A DNA stretch of 64,000 bases from Incurvaria masculella (taxonomy: Eukaryota; Arthropoda; Insecta; Lepidoptera; Incurvariidae): NCBI GenBank assembly GCA_946894095.1, contig OX335657.1:620001-684000 (forward strand), written 5' to 3'. Shown piece after piece: positions 1-12,265 of this stretch. The stretch's first letter is position 1. Each line of letters starts with the position of its first letter. The position numbers and the translations under genes were made by a program. Under the pieces are notes generated by a model. The model was not told where the DNA came from. It was given only the letters and a program-made list of their open reading frames with translations, and did no database searches.

Positions 1-35
1 AGATGCTTAGAGCCTATACAGGCCGTGAGCAGAGG

Positions 36-222
36 TTTGGTGAAAACGTTAACCAGGTGTTCCGTGGCCCAGTTGGAGCAAAAAAGTTAAAAACATTTTC
101 TTCTACGGCTTGAAAAAAATTCTTTGTCCCCATACATTTTCTTCACACCTACACATGTTATCTAGATTTTTGTTTCAAATAGGCCAAGGAACACCTGGTT
201 AACATTTGGACCATACCTTCGA
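36..222. mobile_element. Small palindromic MITE
   Basis: GTTAACCAGGTGTTCCGTGG near the left is mirrored by CCAAGGAACACCTGGTTAAC near 182-202, separated by about 110 bp. Termini and duplications are not clear. Confidence 0.55.
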
Positions 223-1075
223 TAACACCCAGTAAAACATTACACCTTTTAATTCTGTATTCTGTGATTCTGTTCAACTTGTGATTCTGTATAAGTTCTA
301 TAATTATGCGACAGTAGTATAAGTGGATTTAAGTAATTTTAATCAATCCTGAAAACATGCTAGGCAACGAGTAAACGAATTTCGACAAAAAATGTGTGCT
401 TGTTAATGAAATTATATTTTCACGCTAAAACATTAGTACAAGAATCCCTTTACGGACAAACATTGAGAGAAAATTTTGTCCGAACAAAAGGAAGAAACGC
501 TCTGAGCAAACACCCAGCCGGAATCCTTAAAATGGCGCAACAATTTCAATTTTCAGTAAAAGATGCTAAAATCTTGTCGCAGATTCCACCTGGGAGTTCG
601 CTCATAAACATATTTAGATATATCATTTTAATCATAAAGCACCCGGTTGCAACATTAATTGTGGTATCGCGAGAAAATTAATTAAGATTTTGGCAAACAA
701 AATACAAGCGTTACCAGTATGAATACGGCTTAGTCCGTCGTGCACACCCATTCGATCGGAAAGCTCTCTGAGATTTTATCGTACCCAATATAAAAAATAA
801 AGTCATGCAATATTATTTTTTAAATCAGTGGAGAATATATGACATTAATCTTATACTTCCTTGTGAAGGTGATAACTTTGGAGCCTGTAATTGTCTTTCA
901 TGCACGATTTTCTGCAGAGAGCATTGCACCATTGTTTAACCTTTTTTTGGAATTCGCCACAGAATATGGGTGATATTTTTAAACATACTAGTAATCATTG
1001 ATTTCTACTAATTAATAATATCAGTGGTTGTGACCAAAATTCATGTCACCATCGTTTACAGGCATTTAAATTGTA

Positions 1076-1395
1076 TTTTTGTATGCAACCTAACATGAAT
1101 AGCTGACACCACACAACTACCGTTATGATGTTAGCCCATGGTGCAATGCGAGATTATGAGCGATGAGAGAGATTATGACATTGAATTGGATGGAAAACGC
1201 GGACAATTTTTCATCGCCGCTTCAACCATAGTTCCATCCAATGCGGTGGTACCAATCCGGGAGGGCTTAGCCCTACCACCTATAGTTTTACATGGGCTCC
1301 GAATCATGGAACAGCTTGCATTCGTAACGAAATGTTTTATATAACTCAGAAAGAGGAAGAAAGTGGTTCATTTCCGAGGCGAGGATTTTAACTTT
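1076..1395 (-). mobile_element. SINE, tRNA-head family, old copy
   Basis: Body of the family with tail TTTTGTATGCAACCT at its left and the ATGGAAAACRCGGACAATTT core. The head is degraded. A short ORF across it is only a translation of the repeat. Confidence 0.75.
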
Positions 1396-2423
1396 GAATT
1401 TGATATTATTATGACAACATCTGTAGTTATATGTGGGTTCACTGTGTGAGTAATGATTAAGTCATAATCAGAACTGATCTGATTTTAAATATTTTTTTCA
1501 CATATTTTCCGATATTTTGCGAGAAAACACGGTATGACCAGGGTTTAATAAAAACAATCCAGGTGTATTTTGTCGCGTATTAAAATAAACTAGTTATGAT
1601 AAAATACAAATTTGAAATAGTTAGGTTAGGTTAGGTTTGTGCTTTTAAGTGATAATCAAATTCCTAAAGCTCGGTTATATACTTATGTAATAGAAATTCC
1701 ATTTTTATATTTGATACCAGTTGTGTTATTCTCATGTAGCGAGGGCCTTCTTACATTACATAACTTTTCTATAAAAAAAACCACATGCTACGTTTGTTTA
1801 GCTCCTCTAGCCATTTAGTAAACTTGTCAGGGTGAGTAAGTAACTAAATTTAAATTTACCGATCCCAGATGAATCAATATTTGTTGTTTTCCGATAACAT
1901 TCCCTTTATTGTGACGTGCGTGAGGTGTACTTGGCGACGAATCCCAAAAAGTTAACAATTATTATGTCTCTAGCTCACTCGAAGGGTTGCATTATTTGCA
2001 CCTATTATTTCTTATTATTGGACACGACCCGAATGTCATGATATCGGCCCATTACAACGCAATTCAGAGGTAACTGGGTGACATGCCATGAGTTTCCCGT
2101 ATTTGGGCACAACTATATTAAAATTGACGAACATAAGGTTAACGTAAGAAAGGCACCTACAGTTTTATATACAAACAGATTTTAATATATAATTTAAAAG
2201 AAGATGTGTATACCTTAGTTAGCTAACTCATGATCTCCAACAAGAAATATTTCATTTAATTTATTTAAACTTTTTTGATAGTCAAACTACACTAAGTTAC
2301 ATAAAAAGCTGATAGATCCGCGGATTCGATCAACTCACTAAGAAAATTATCCGCAAATAAACTTTACTGGTTTTCCTACTTAGATTTAAATTCTACTGCC
2401 AAACAATTGTGTGTTTGAACAGT

Positions 2424-2798
2424 TTATGGCTGTTCCGACCCATATAAAGTTGTTTGCACACAGAACGCAAAAAGTATTGCACTTTAAGGCACGAATTAAT
2501 AATAAACGTCTAATATAGTCATATTACTTGCAGCGAAAACAATTTAACAATTTCAGGATTATTGGTTTTGGTGCAATTAATTTAAATACGATTTATATTT
2601 AACAGCGCCATCTAACGGTGTAAAACTTCTAATCGGCAATTACAACGAAACCATTAAACCTGAAATTGTGAATATGTTTTCGCTGCAACTACTATGGCTA
2701 TATTTAATATTTTTGACGAATTCGTGCCTTAAAGTGCAATACTTTTTGCGTTTTGTGTAAAAAAACATTGTATGGGTCGGAACATCCTTAAGGCAAAA
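2424..2798. mobile_element. Palindromic MITE
   Basis: Arms of about 125 bp in inverted orientation (CGCAAAAAGTATTGCACTTT at 2467 and its complement near 2732), with a centre holding the CAATTTCAGG pair. Diverged arms suggest an old copy. Confidence 0.7.
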
Positions 2799-3433
2799 GA
2801 CCAAGAACCAAAGAAACAGCAACCCTCAAAGCAAATGGATATAAATAGTTGGAAATATTCCTAAATACCACTTAGTTACGAACTTACAGTAACATCTAAC
2901 TCAGGGACAAGTTAACGGTCTGCTCCGCTGTCTTCACGGAAGCGAGATGCACGCGCGCGGAGCCGTCAGGGGGTTGCAAGACAAATGTAACGAGATGTCG
3001 AGGTACAAGTCAGAAAATAATTGGATAATTGGTACAGCTACAGCGGCGTAGAAACAGCATCGGTTGGATGTGCATTTTCTCATACAGACTCAGTGGAATG
3101 CGATTTATGAAATGTTTTCTTAAATTAATAATACATGAGAACAGGTCGTAACAATGAACCTAGGTAACAAGGGTTAGGTTAGGTGTAGAACGCCCGATTT
3201 TTATGTTTAATACGTTAAATGTACTTATTTGCAAGAGTCCGTAACGACATGAACAGAGTAAAATCGTCCGTACAAAAGATTTCAACGCTCAGCGAAACCT
3301 TTCTAATTATAAACGATTTATTTGCGAGTTGCGGCGAATAGGGATTTTTGGGACATATATTTTCAATTAAGATTCGAAATACATATCTAAACGGCTGGTT
3401 TCATTGATATAAAATATTGTTAAATAATGTTAA

Positions 3434-3954
3434 GGTGGCCTTTCCCAACGGGACTAACTTATTCGCTGGCACAGCACAAAATCGTTCTGATGCGCTCTAG
3501 CACTGTTTCGGTCTTATAGAAAGAGACAGTCTTTATTATGAGGAGGCTGCAACACGTTCATAAAACAAACAATACACATAGTGTTATATTTAATTAAAAA
3601 ATATTTAATTATATAGCAAAGTAAATTATGGACACTGTAGTCAAAATTTAAACAAAAACTAAATTGATTTTGTCGAATCTTCATGGAACAAGCTAGGTTT
3701 GATGACTAAGATTTTTATTTTTTTTAATGTTTTAACGTTGATTAATCCACGACCAAACTTATTGGATAAAACGTGAGAAAATTACGAATTTTCCTACCTT
3801 ATTTTTACCTAGAACCAATTTTTTACCTATTTTTACCTACCTACTCAGAAACCATATAAAATTTTACAATGTCAATGATACGAACACGTAGATTGATAAA
3901 ATAAAGCTGTTTTGAGTGTACTTTTGTATGCGGAGTTGAGCGGGAAGTACTACC
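3434..3954 (+). mobile_element. TTAA MITE, family A
   Basis: 521 bp between TTAA at 3430-3433 and 3955-3958. Ends are GGTGGCCTTTCCCAACGGG and a shorter, diverged complement. Family A is typified by GGTGGCCCAACCCG termini. TTAA targets are those of piggyBac-type transposases. Its right TTAA is also the left TTAA of the family B element that follows. Confidence 0.75.
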
Positions 3955-3958
3955 TTAA

Positions 3959-4429
3959 GGCGCTAGGACTGGCCAACTACTCGCGCCATACAAATGCACT
4001 TTTTAACAAATGTAATAATATGTAGTGAAACGCTTCAGAAAATCCAAATAGAACTCCAGACTGATAATGGATTGTTAATATTTTTTGATTCCATCATTTA
4101 TTTAAATAATAATAAAAATAAAAAAGTTGATTTTTCTCATTAGAAATCTGAAAGTAATTCGATTAATAGATATAAGCAAAAACAGCATATATGCATAAAC
4201 AAAACATTCCATTTGCTATTAGATTTCTACATTTAGTCAAAAAAGTTCGGAAATGGACACCGTTTCCGCAATGTATTTTGTATAGAAAAAGGTAACATAC
4301 ATTAACAAAAATAGGTTGATTAATAGACAAGGAATCATATATTGTACGAATGACACTTATAATCGTCAGACTTAGTTAGTTAACTTGGGGTGCCTCGTCT
4401 AACTTTGCGATTTGGCTAGTACCAGGGCC
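3959..4429 (+). mobile_element. TTAA MITE, family B
   Basis: 471 bp between TTAA at 3955-3958 and 4430-4433. Terminal inverted repeats GGCGCTAGGACTGGCCAA and its near complement TTGGCTAGTACCAGGGCC. Nearly the same sequence recurs at 13861-14332. Confidence 0.85.
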
Positions 4430-4889
4430 TTAATGGCCATTGTTTAGTTTAGTGTACATGAGACTTGACAGCCAGCAAATTGTCTTGCACCGTTTACCGC
4501 CGCTGGGGAGAGTTAGAGCGTAAGAGAAATCGTTATCCACTTACGGCAAAGATAATCTTAACGCAATAATAACGAGTTCATTTTCAAGATTCTTGTCTAT
4601 TTCTATACTTTTAGAAGATATTAAATATTTCCCGAAACGTTTTTTTTATGTTACCGCGGCATATTTATGTTATTCGCGGGCATGGATGTGATGCATTTGG
4701 TGTTGAGATATTCACTCATCATACCACTCGCCAATGGTATTACGTGACATTCTACTAGGACCTTAGGATTAAGGTTGACTTAACCCAACTACTTTGTTAG
4801 TTTGAGGAACTTTGTTAGTACTTACTAGTTTGTTAGTTTGGCAGTAGCATTTAGGTATGAAATGTGGACGAAGAAAAATCACAACTAAT

Positions 4890-5220
4890 AGACCAGTGAA
4901 GTTTCTTTGCGGGTTCTTCTTCACTGGTTGATCGAATTCGCGGATCAATTATATTGTGACATGACTTAGTGTAGTTTGACTACCAGACGTTGAATAAATA
5001 AATTAAATTTAATGAAAATTACGGCATTACGGGCTGCCAACCCTGAAGTTAGCAGTAATATTTTTTCCAACACGATGGCATAATAAGAGCCAATTCCGTT
5101 CAGTTTAATAATATTTAGTTTAAATTTGTTTTCATTTGTATTGTATTTGTATTGTATTTTGATCTTGTATTTCATATCTAATGACGTATAATGTATGTGT
5201 ATCAAATTATCAATAAACGA
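4890..5220 (+). repeat. LINE 3' end repeats
   Basis: The GTGTAGTTTGACTACCA unit with the TTCTTTGCGGGTTCTTCTTC hairpin partner, also at 8518-8615 (plus), 13700-13825 and 2253-2360 (minus). Then AATAAACGAACTGAACTGAA, a LINE-type tail. Confidence 0.5.
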
Positions 5221-5358
5221 ACTGAACTGAACTGTACTAAAAACGAAATTACATAATAAAAAGAGTAAATTTGTTGGTTGATGGTTAAGCTATAATATAA
5301 AGATTAAACTGTAAAGGTCTCTTCCACCAAGTACTGATAAGCTTAATCCGCACATTAA

Positions 5359-5625
5359 GGTGGCCCTTCCCGGCGGGACTAACTCATTAGCGGGCACGGT
5401 ATAAAATCGTGCTATTGCGCTCTGGGACTTTCTCGGTTTCAAAGAAAAAGACAGGCTCCGTGATGAGGCGGATGCAACATGTCCACAAATAATACAATGC
5501 GCTTAGTGTTTGATTTTGTAAGATTTACGATTTTTTTTATTAAAAAACGACAAAGTTTAAAATAAATCACAACGTTGTAGTCAAAACTCAATCAAAAATC
5601 AACCCAAACCAAATCTATAAATATA
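5359..5625 (+). mobile_element. TTAA MITE, family A, truncated
   Basis: Left end only, after TTAA at 5355-5358 (GGTGGCCCTTCCCGGCGGG). It runs through the CAGGCTCCGTGATGAGG core and is lost after the CAAAAATCAACC region. Confidence 0.7.
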
Positions 5626-5841
5626 AAAATGAATTGCTGTTCGTTAGTCTCGCTAAAACTCGAGAACGGCTGGACCGATTTGCAAAATGTGGAAACTTAT
5701 TGTTGAAAAACGAAGAAACTTTCCGAAAAACACATTTGAGGGCATTTGGGGATCAGTATTTCTTTACTGGAAATTTGTGCCTGATAACTCTCGAAATGTC
5801 ATATCCAATTGAAACACCACATAAAAGTTAATAACATTGCA

Positions 5842-5946
5842 CTGCTACATTTAACTGGATGGAAAACACGGATCATTTTCATTGTCGATTCGAAAATTCG
5901 TTCAATGCAATGGTACTGATCCGGGCGGGATTAACCCTACCACCTT
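5842..5946 (-). mobile_element. SINE body fragment
   Basis: Only the middle of the shared body remains, from the GGATGGAAAACACGG core to CCCTACCACCT. Confidence 0.7.
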
Positions 5947-5989
5947 GTAAGTGATGACTACTATATCTCAATAAACGTTTACTATTAAG

Positions 5990-6521
5990 TAAATATACTT
6001 TTTAGTACTAAGCAGGTACGTCACTTATTCCAAGGAATGTGACATGTATGTATGTATAATCGACCGTGAAGCAAGGATACATTAATTGAAGAAAGATCCC
6101 CGTAAAAAGAACCACTTTACGAATTTACTGCAAGGCTGGACCCGAACCAGCAAAACATACCATTCGCGGGTATTGCGTCTACCAATTTCGCCACCGGCTG
6201 TATACCCAGAATTTGGAATTCTCCATAATGCCTCCAACTAACACAGTGTTTAAAATTATACCTACATACATTGATTTAACGCTTCATCTGCGTTGCGGAC
6301 ATTGACTGCAAAGATTGAACAATCAAACATATTGCCGTCATCACCAAAATCGTATTTGGCATCAGAGGCTAGAGCCAGTCCTAGGTTGACTTAAGTAAAT
6401 ATACTTACTAAGCAGGTACGTCGCTATTCCAAGAAATGTGTAGAAGGTAGACGCAATACCCGCGAATGGTATGTTTTGCTGGTTCGGGTCCAGCCTTGCA
6501 GTATATTCGTTAAGTGGTTCT
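5990..6521 (-). mobile_element. Palindromic tRNA-like retroposon copy
   Basis: Begins AAGTAAATATAC, the reverse complement of the constant terminus, and is flanked by 13-bp duplications GTTTACTATTAAG (5977-5989, 6522-6534). The left arm holds a full tRNA-like module in minus sense (6131-6199) and the right part a partial one in plus sense (about 6447-6497). The centre (6245-6390) is unrelated sequence. The far end is truncated. Confidence 0.75.
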
Positions 6522-6944
6522 GTTTACTATTAAGATTTAGTGAGACCTACCAAGTGCTATAGCAAAAGTTGACAAGAAACGGTGAAGAAATTGCACACGG
6601 TGATGATTTTGTGTTTCAAAAAGGTGGAGTTCGTGACTCAGCCTTCACCAGGATTTCAACCAACTACATCTCCAGTCGGCCTCTTGCTTGATAAAAATTG
6701 TTTGACCAAATTGACGCGTTTAAAATGTAAAGGAAAATATTGTGAAAAGCGTTTCTTTGTGAGATACGCAAAACTGTTGTGTGGCCCACTCGTGGAGTCG
6801 ATGGTAAATTTGTACCGTTGATACACGTAACAAAGTGGTTCACCCGATTTGATTAATTGTGAAAGTCGAGTAATCAAACTATAAGAAAGTTTAAAAACTT
6901 ATTCGAAATGATGCGACGTGATCACGCGTAAAAACTTCAGAGTT

Positions 6945-7322
6945 AAGTAAATATACTTTTTCGTACTAAGCATGTGCGTCGCTTATTCCAAGGAATGTGA
7001 CATGTATGTGTGTATAATCGACCGTGAAGCAAGGACACATTAATTAAAGAAAGATCCCTGTAAAAAGAACTACTTTACGAATATACTGCAACGCTGGATC
7101 CGAACCAGGTTAGTAGGAGGCATTGATTACGGGAAGAGGAACTGTAGGAGAATTCCAAATTATGGGTATACAGCAGGTGGCGAAATTGGTTAGATGCAAT
7201 ACCCGCGAATGGTATGTTTTGCTACTTCGGATCCAGCCTTATAGTATATTCGTTAATTAGTTCTTTTACAGGGATCTTTCTTTAATTAATGTGTCCTTTC
7301 TTGTGTAACATACATACGTGTC
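6945..7322 (-). mobile_element. Palindromic tRNA-like retroposon copy
   Basis: Begins AAGTAAATATAC and is flanked by exact 13-bp duplications AAACTTCAGAGTT (6932-6944, 7323-7335). Most of one tRNA-like module is deleted in the left arm. The other is present in plus sense at about 7173-7237 with substitutions. The distal end is truncated within the GTGTCC region. Confidence 0.8.
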
Positions 7323-7884
7323 AAACTTCAGAGTTCACGTGACGACAATACCTTTGGTCATAGTTTCTAAATTAATTGCTCGTGGAAATTCAGGCTTTGG
7401 TTCTGTCAAGCGGTGAAAGTGAATATAAGTGCAATGACTCCTTGAATGTTCGACAAACAAAGTGACCGTGACTTTTCTCTTAATCACCAACGCTGCAGAA
7501 ATCACGACTTAGTTTCTCGATGCGATGATGCTTGCCTATTAAGAAGTGGCTGTGTAAAGAGAAACTAGATCTTTGAGGAAAAAAATAAATTGTCTTCCTA
7601 TAATACTGCTCTATAAGTATTTAGCTGCTTTTTTTATGGAACGCGATTTTTTATGGAACCAATGCGTCTTAGGCTGAGATAAATACTGGTAATTTAAACT
7701 AAAAGTAACGAAAAGAAGTACTTTTTCCATCACTTTGACACATTTTGTATGAACGAAATGTCACTTTTGTCACTAGGTAGTAGTGCCTACTTTCGGTTAG
7801 TGCTAGTTGCAGTAGAGACTATTTATGTTAGCCTTAGAATGGCAGTGGTATTTTTTATGACTAATGATATATGTAAGAGTAGGT

Positions 7885-8260
7885 ATTTTTTATGTAACTG
7901 GGCATGGATGGCTAATAAAACACCGACTATCATGACATTAGCCCAAAACACAGCATTCCCGAAGGATTTTGGTGCCATCCAAGGAACTTTCCTTTATGAG
8001 CACAGCTATATCGAACTGAATGAAAAACACGTGCAATTTTTCATTGCCTTTTCGACCATCTTTTCATTCAATTCGATGATACCAACTCAGAACCCAGTTG
8101 TCAACCCTAGTTGTAATCCATGTGGGATTATGGTTTTATATAGAAATCCACTTATCCAACACAGAAAGAGAAAGAAAGTGGTGGATGAACGGGCGGGGAT
8201 GTGAACCCACTCTGACTTGGGCGGCAGGCCGCCGCGCCCCTTAGCTACGAGCCGTTGAAC
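7885..8260 (-). mobile_element. SINE with tRNA-like head
   Basis: Full-length body with a head whose complement has a box-B-like GGGTTCACATCC and a box-A region near TAGCTAAGGGG. The tail is TTTTTTATGTAACTGGGCATGG. Confidence 0.75.
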
Positions 8261-9127
8261 GGACGTACCTACTATATTCGTTTATTTTCCTTCATAAGGT
8301 GTAGATGTATGAAACACACTCTTGGATGCGTAAAATTTCGAAGACAGGCAATTTATGTGTATACATACGGTTGATTTAAACTGAGGTTTGCCGTTTCTAT
8401 TTTTTTGTCTTAATATGTTCTACCATGGAATTGTTTGGCAGCATCATTTAGATCTAAGTGTATATTTCATAACTGTGGACGGAAAAAATATGTTATGTAA
8501 ACGAGTGTAGTTTAATTGAGGGTTCTTCCTTACTGGCTTGATCGAATCCGCGGTTCTTTGTTACGTAACTTAGTGTAGTTTGACTACCAATAATTTTAAA
8601 TAAATGAAATGAAATAACACAACGTGAGGAAACCCACCAATTTATTGCTCGCCTAAAACATCATTAGCCGAAACGAGGTTGTTAGTAGGCTACTACTGAA
8701 TACACGAGCCCGAACATTTGTGTTTGAGATGATGTTTATGTTTTTTAGAAGTGTTCAAACATTTGAATGCTTTTACATAACAATGAAAAACTAATCAATC
8801 CAAGTTATTCAACCACAAGAGTATGATGCAAAATTTCGTAAATAGTCACCCAGCTCCGGCCGGCAACTGTCAAAATACAGTCAAAAGACCATTACGAAAT
8901 AGTGACTTGCCACCGTTGAAGAACGAACAAGTGAAAGTCAAGGCAGATACAGATCGGTTGCTCGGCATGATTCGGCATTACATGGGCATTACGCATTCAT
9001 AGAGACGCGAATATTCCGCGAGCTCGGAACCGAAGTGCCGAGGAATTAGCAAACAACAATTCATAGTAACCAATGGTAAATTCAAGTGTGGAATGATATC
9101 GGCTTTGTGTAAAGGAAAGAAGAATGA

Positions 9128-9262
9128 AAGGTGGTCGAGCGGGAATGCCAATTTTGTCAGTTTTTAAGTACAGTGTAACCATGCTCATAGAAAAGGAAGA
9201 TCCTGGCATGGCACTAAGTTTCTTCGGAATTGCAGTATGTTGAACTAATACGACAGACGAAA
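9128..9262 (+). mobile_element. Degenerate SINE body
   Basis: Recognisable by the GAAGATCCTGGCATGGCAC segment and the spaced remains of the 3' half. Head absent. Confidence 0.55.
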
Positions 9263-9703
9263 TCTGGACAACCATGAATACTAAACAGTGATATTACCTA
9301 TTAATGATCAGCTCCATAGAATAATGGATGGTTAAGATAAGATCCAGACATGATAGCTACATAGATTTCCTTCAATGCTGTCATGTATACCTGGATCCTA
9401 AATCGGGCGGTCTTGGCATCGGTCCATGAGTTCAATTTGCAACGTAATCCCCTTTTATTTCGAAATCTCTAGCAGCCGTATTCAGAGCGGGCGGACTAAT
9501 TTTAATACAACGGACTAACCGGTGTCTGCATGGTTAGTCCGGTGCCAATCTCGTACTAAGTTTTGACATGTTCTCTTTGAATACGACTGTAAAGCGTTAT
9601 GCTTCGAGGATCCACCTTTGGTTCGTCCGGTGACTTAGGCAAACAACATTAACATTTTCTTACTGGAACAGGAAAAATGTGCTTCTTTATAACCCTTACT
9701 CAC

Positions 9704-9900
9704 TCCGCAAGAACTCAATAAACACTTGGCAAATTCGTATATTTCAACTTCGTGAAACCACCGATATTTGAAGCATAAACACCGACAATAGCAGAGCTAT
9801 CTGGAGCAGTGTGTCGCGTGACGACGCGACTACGCCGCTCCGCACCGGCGCGCGGCGCAGGCGCAGGCAGCATCACTCCGCTGCGCGCACGCATCTAACT
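9704..9900 (-). promoter_or_regulatory. Candidate alternative first exon downstream of exon 11
   Basis: A GC-rich island (9790-9900) on the minus strand begins with an initiator-like CAGTTAG (A at about 9900). It runs into a strong donor, GTGAGTAAG, leaving an exon end at 9704. No coding frame stands out. It would start a short transcript lacking all exons above. Drosophila forked is known to make short transcripts from internal promoters, which makes this plausible but unproven. Confidence 0.3.
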
Positions 9901-10096
9901 GCACACCCGAGAAATGCACAAAACAACGGAACCTGACAAATTATGTGCCGCCTCGCGAGATAGTTTCTATCCGTTTGCAATTTAAGCTTTTATAATGGTC
10001 TAATTGGCGTTTATTAAAGACATTCAGAAAATGTATTTGATACTTTAATGCGATCGTTTGTTTCTTTAGAAGCCATGGAGATCTATTCAAACTCTA

Positions 10097-10437
10097 CTTG
10101 AGCGAACGTAGATCAGTAGCGCGGGTACTTGCCTTGCATGCCAGAGGTCATGAGGTATATTACTTGCCCCTTTCATGCAATACTCACTTTCTCTTTCTGA
10201 GTTTCGTCTCGAATGCGAGCTGTTGCATGGTTTAGAATCCATGTGAAACCTATAGGTTCCTAAGGGGAAGTGGACCCCTTCTAGGTAGTTAAGTTAACCC
10301 CGCCCAGGTTGCTATCGTCGGGTTGGATAAAAAGATGAAACGGCAATGAAACATTGTCCGTATTTTTAATTTAGTTTAATTTATTCGTGCTCATAAACGG
10401 AAGATCCTGGCATAGCGCCTAACTTCTTCTTTCTAAA
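10097..10437 (+). mobile_element. SINE with degraded tRNA-like head
   Basis: Head remnant (TAGCGCGGGTACTTGCCTTG) then the shared body in plus orientation. The 3' tail is lost after TAACTTCTT. Confidence 0.7.
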
Positions 10438-10819
10438 ACCTGAAGCTGTAAATACTTTAAATTCCCTGAAGAAGTAAAGTAAAAAAAATAAGTTGATATC
10501 ACCTATTTTCATGTTAAGTAGAAAAATCCGTCAGACCCATATTTACATTACACTTGCCTGTTTACCGAAGGCAACAGGCTTACATCCTGCGCAAGACTGT
10601 CAAAATTATAACAATACTATTGAAGGTTTCACTGATGAACAACAAACCACTGTAAATATACAGTTGTTGCGTGAACCCATACACTTTTGCCAGTCTAAGG
10701 TCGGTCCTATTTTATCCTAAAAATAAAAATTCAATAACATTTATCCGTGCGGGCTGACCTGAATCTGACAAAATATAAGTTCACCGCCCCCACAGTCCCC
10801 ACACCCTGATCGTACTGAC

Positions 10820-11403
10820 CTGGTCGACGAAGTTGTCGGCGGTGAAGCGCTTCGTGTACTCCGAGTAGACCTCGCGGTCGGCCATGTTCTCCATCTTGGC
10901 GCGCTCCACCTTCAGCTTGCGGATGCCGGTGATGTCCTTGGACATCTTGAGCTCCGCGATCAGGTCCGTCTTCTGCGCCTGGAACGGCTCCGAGGCGAGG
11001 CACTGCAGGCTGACGCTGCGCGCCGGCGCCGAGAGCGTCTTCGCGGCGGGCATCTTGTCGGTGCGGCGGAGCTGCACGCTGGCGAGGTCCGCGCGGCTGA
11101 TGGCGCCGAGCGGCTGCGGCGCGCGCTCGGGCGGGTCGCGCGGCGGCGGCGGCGGCGGCGGGGGCGGCGCGGCGGCCGCCTCCTCGGGCTCGCGCGGCGC
11201 CGGCGACGTGATGCTGCGCAGGTACTCGGACGGCTTGACGAGCCGGTTGGTGGCGCCGTGCGGGAACGCCGGCGGCACGAAGGGCAGCGCGGGCTGCCGG
11301 TTCACGAGGTTGGGGCCGCGCGGGCGCTCGTCGCCTCCGCAGCGGTCCGCCGTCTCGCAGCCACTGGCCGCGCCCGCGCCCGGCGTGGAGCCGCGCCGCG
11401 CGC
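10820..11403 (-). CDS. forked: Forked/espin-like exon 11: polyproline and WH2-like module
   Basis: A 584-nt exon (phase 1-0, residues 581-775). The acceptor is CCCCCGCAG and the donor GTCAGT. In order it has a Gly/Arg stretch, LVNRQPALPFVPPAFPHG, RLVKPSEYLRSI, a second proline run, and a module reading KTDLIAELKMSKDITGI then KLKVERAKMENM. The last has the LIxEL..KxL/IxxI-KLKV layout of a WH2-like actin-binding motif in Forked/espin. It ends YSEYTKRFTADNFVDQ at a donor, so the conserved C-terminal actin-bundling exons must follow beyond this window or lie unrecognised in the first 10.8 kb. Confidence 0.93.
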
Positions 11404-12169
11404 CTGCGGGGGAAAGTCGCCGTCAGTCAGCGCTAGGGGGCGTCTCGCTCGCACTTCGCGGACCGTGTCGGTGCATTGTACGATGAGATAGCTAATTTAA
11501 AATGAATAGTTTTGCAACGAAAAAAATGTTTAAGCGTCTGCATAAAGAAAACGGGCTCCTTTTAGGCGGGTCTCACATTGCCATTCTGATTGCAGTAATG
11601 TTAGAACACGAAAAAGATCTTCACCCCAAGATTATCGTTAGTACAAAGCCCCTGGCACAGTACGATAAGTGTTTGGACTGGAAATACGTTGGAGTTAACA
11701 GAGAAGAAAGTGCAAAAAATATTCGAAGATTTCTGTAACTCTCAGCGATATATATCTCAAGAACAGCAGGCTCCAGGGAGCTGCCCGACCCACGCAATTA
11801 GTTGTATTACTAGCCATGCTCGATTTTAGGTTGGTTTTGTATGTATGCCCCATATGGGGCCGGGAAACATCGTAAACTTGAGCAGGGCGTGTGGTCGGTC
11901 CGCTGTGTGCCCGATAAGGAATCTAAAACGACTTCTATTAAATAAAATGTACATTCAAAAATTTACCCGTGAAAAAAAAACATCGACGAAAACCAGCTAT
12001 TATTAGAATAAATCTGAACAGCTTAGTGAAAAGAAAATATTTATGGTTTCTCTCTAAAACAATGAAACTTGCTGGGAAATAAAAAAAAAGAAGTATAGAT
12101 ATTTTTTTTCCCTGAAATGTTTGATTTTCCCCCTCGCATTAATGATGGGCAAATTTTAAACAGACAGAG

Positions 12170-12265
12170 AATTTCTCCATACATTTGAAAACGCCAGTCG
12201 ATCGGTTTGGCGTAAAGGCCACTTTAGGTGACAACTGGGACTGCGGGCTCAGAACACAGTAATTA
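12170..12265. repeat. Single arm of the 56085-type MITE
   Basis: TTTCTCCATACATTTGAAAA, then GATCGGTTTGGCG and a diverged terminus; matches the right arm of the element at 56085-56425. Confidence 0.55.

Larger units (their letters stand above)
1..10819. other. Region 3' of exon 11: intron or flank, repeats only
   Basis: Holds the palindromic retroposons, family A/B MITEs, SINE copies and LINE tails listed separately. Stretches 230-1070, 1400-2250, 2800-3430, 4440-4890, 7340-7880 and 8620-9120 show nothing I recognise. A 95-codon frame at 394-681 has no recognisable motif. No terminal forked exon was found. Confidence 0.6.

Noticed and set aside
1138..1344. Short ORFs in several SINE copies (also near 7749, 37335, 46246, 55367, 58515, 62923)
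   Set aside because: They translate the SINE body and recur wherever the repeat occurs.
2929..2995. Possible terminal forked exon (GC-rich patch)
   Set aside because: The minus frame shows none of the expected C-terminal bundling-module motifs and no fitting splice sites.
6131..6199. A functional tRNA-Leu gene
   Set aside because: D- and T-arms are good but no acceptor stem forms, the anticodon loop lacks U33, and copies sit inside a mobile palindrome.
6582..6821. A 79-codon plus frame and its minus shadow
   Set aside because: No recognisable motif, lies between two repeat copies, and both strands are open by chance.
10884..11486. Long GC-rich plus-strand frames over exon 11
   Set aside because: They are antisense shadows of the forked exon, whose minus-strand frame has family motifs and correct splice phases.
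11502..11738. A 78-codon frame with an even amino-acid mix
   Set aside because: No motif recognised, no splice context, antisense in a forked intron; kept only as an unassigned note.
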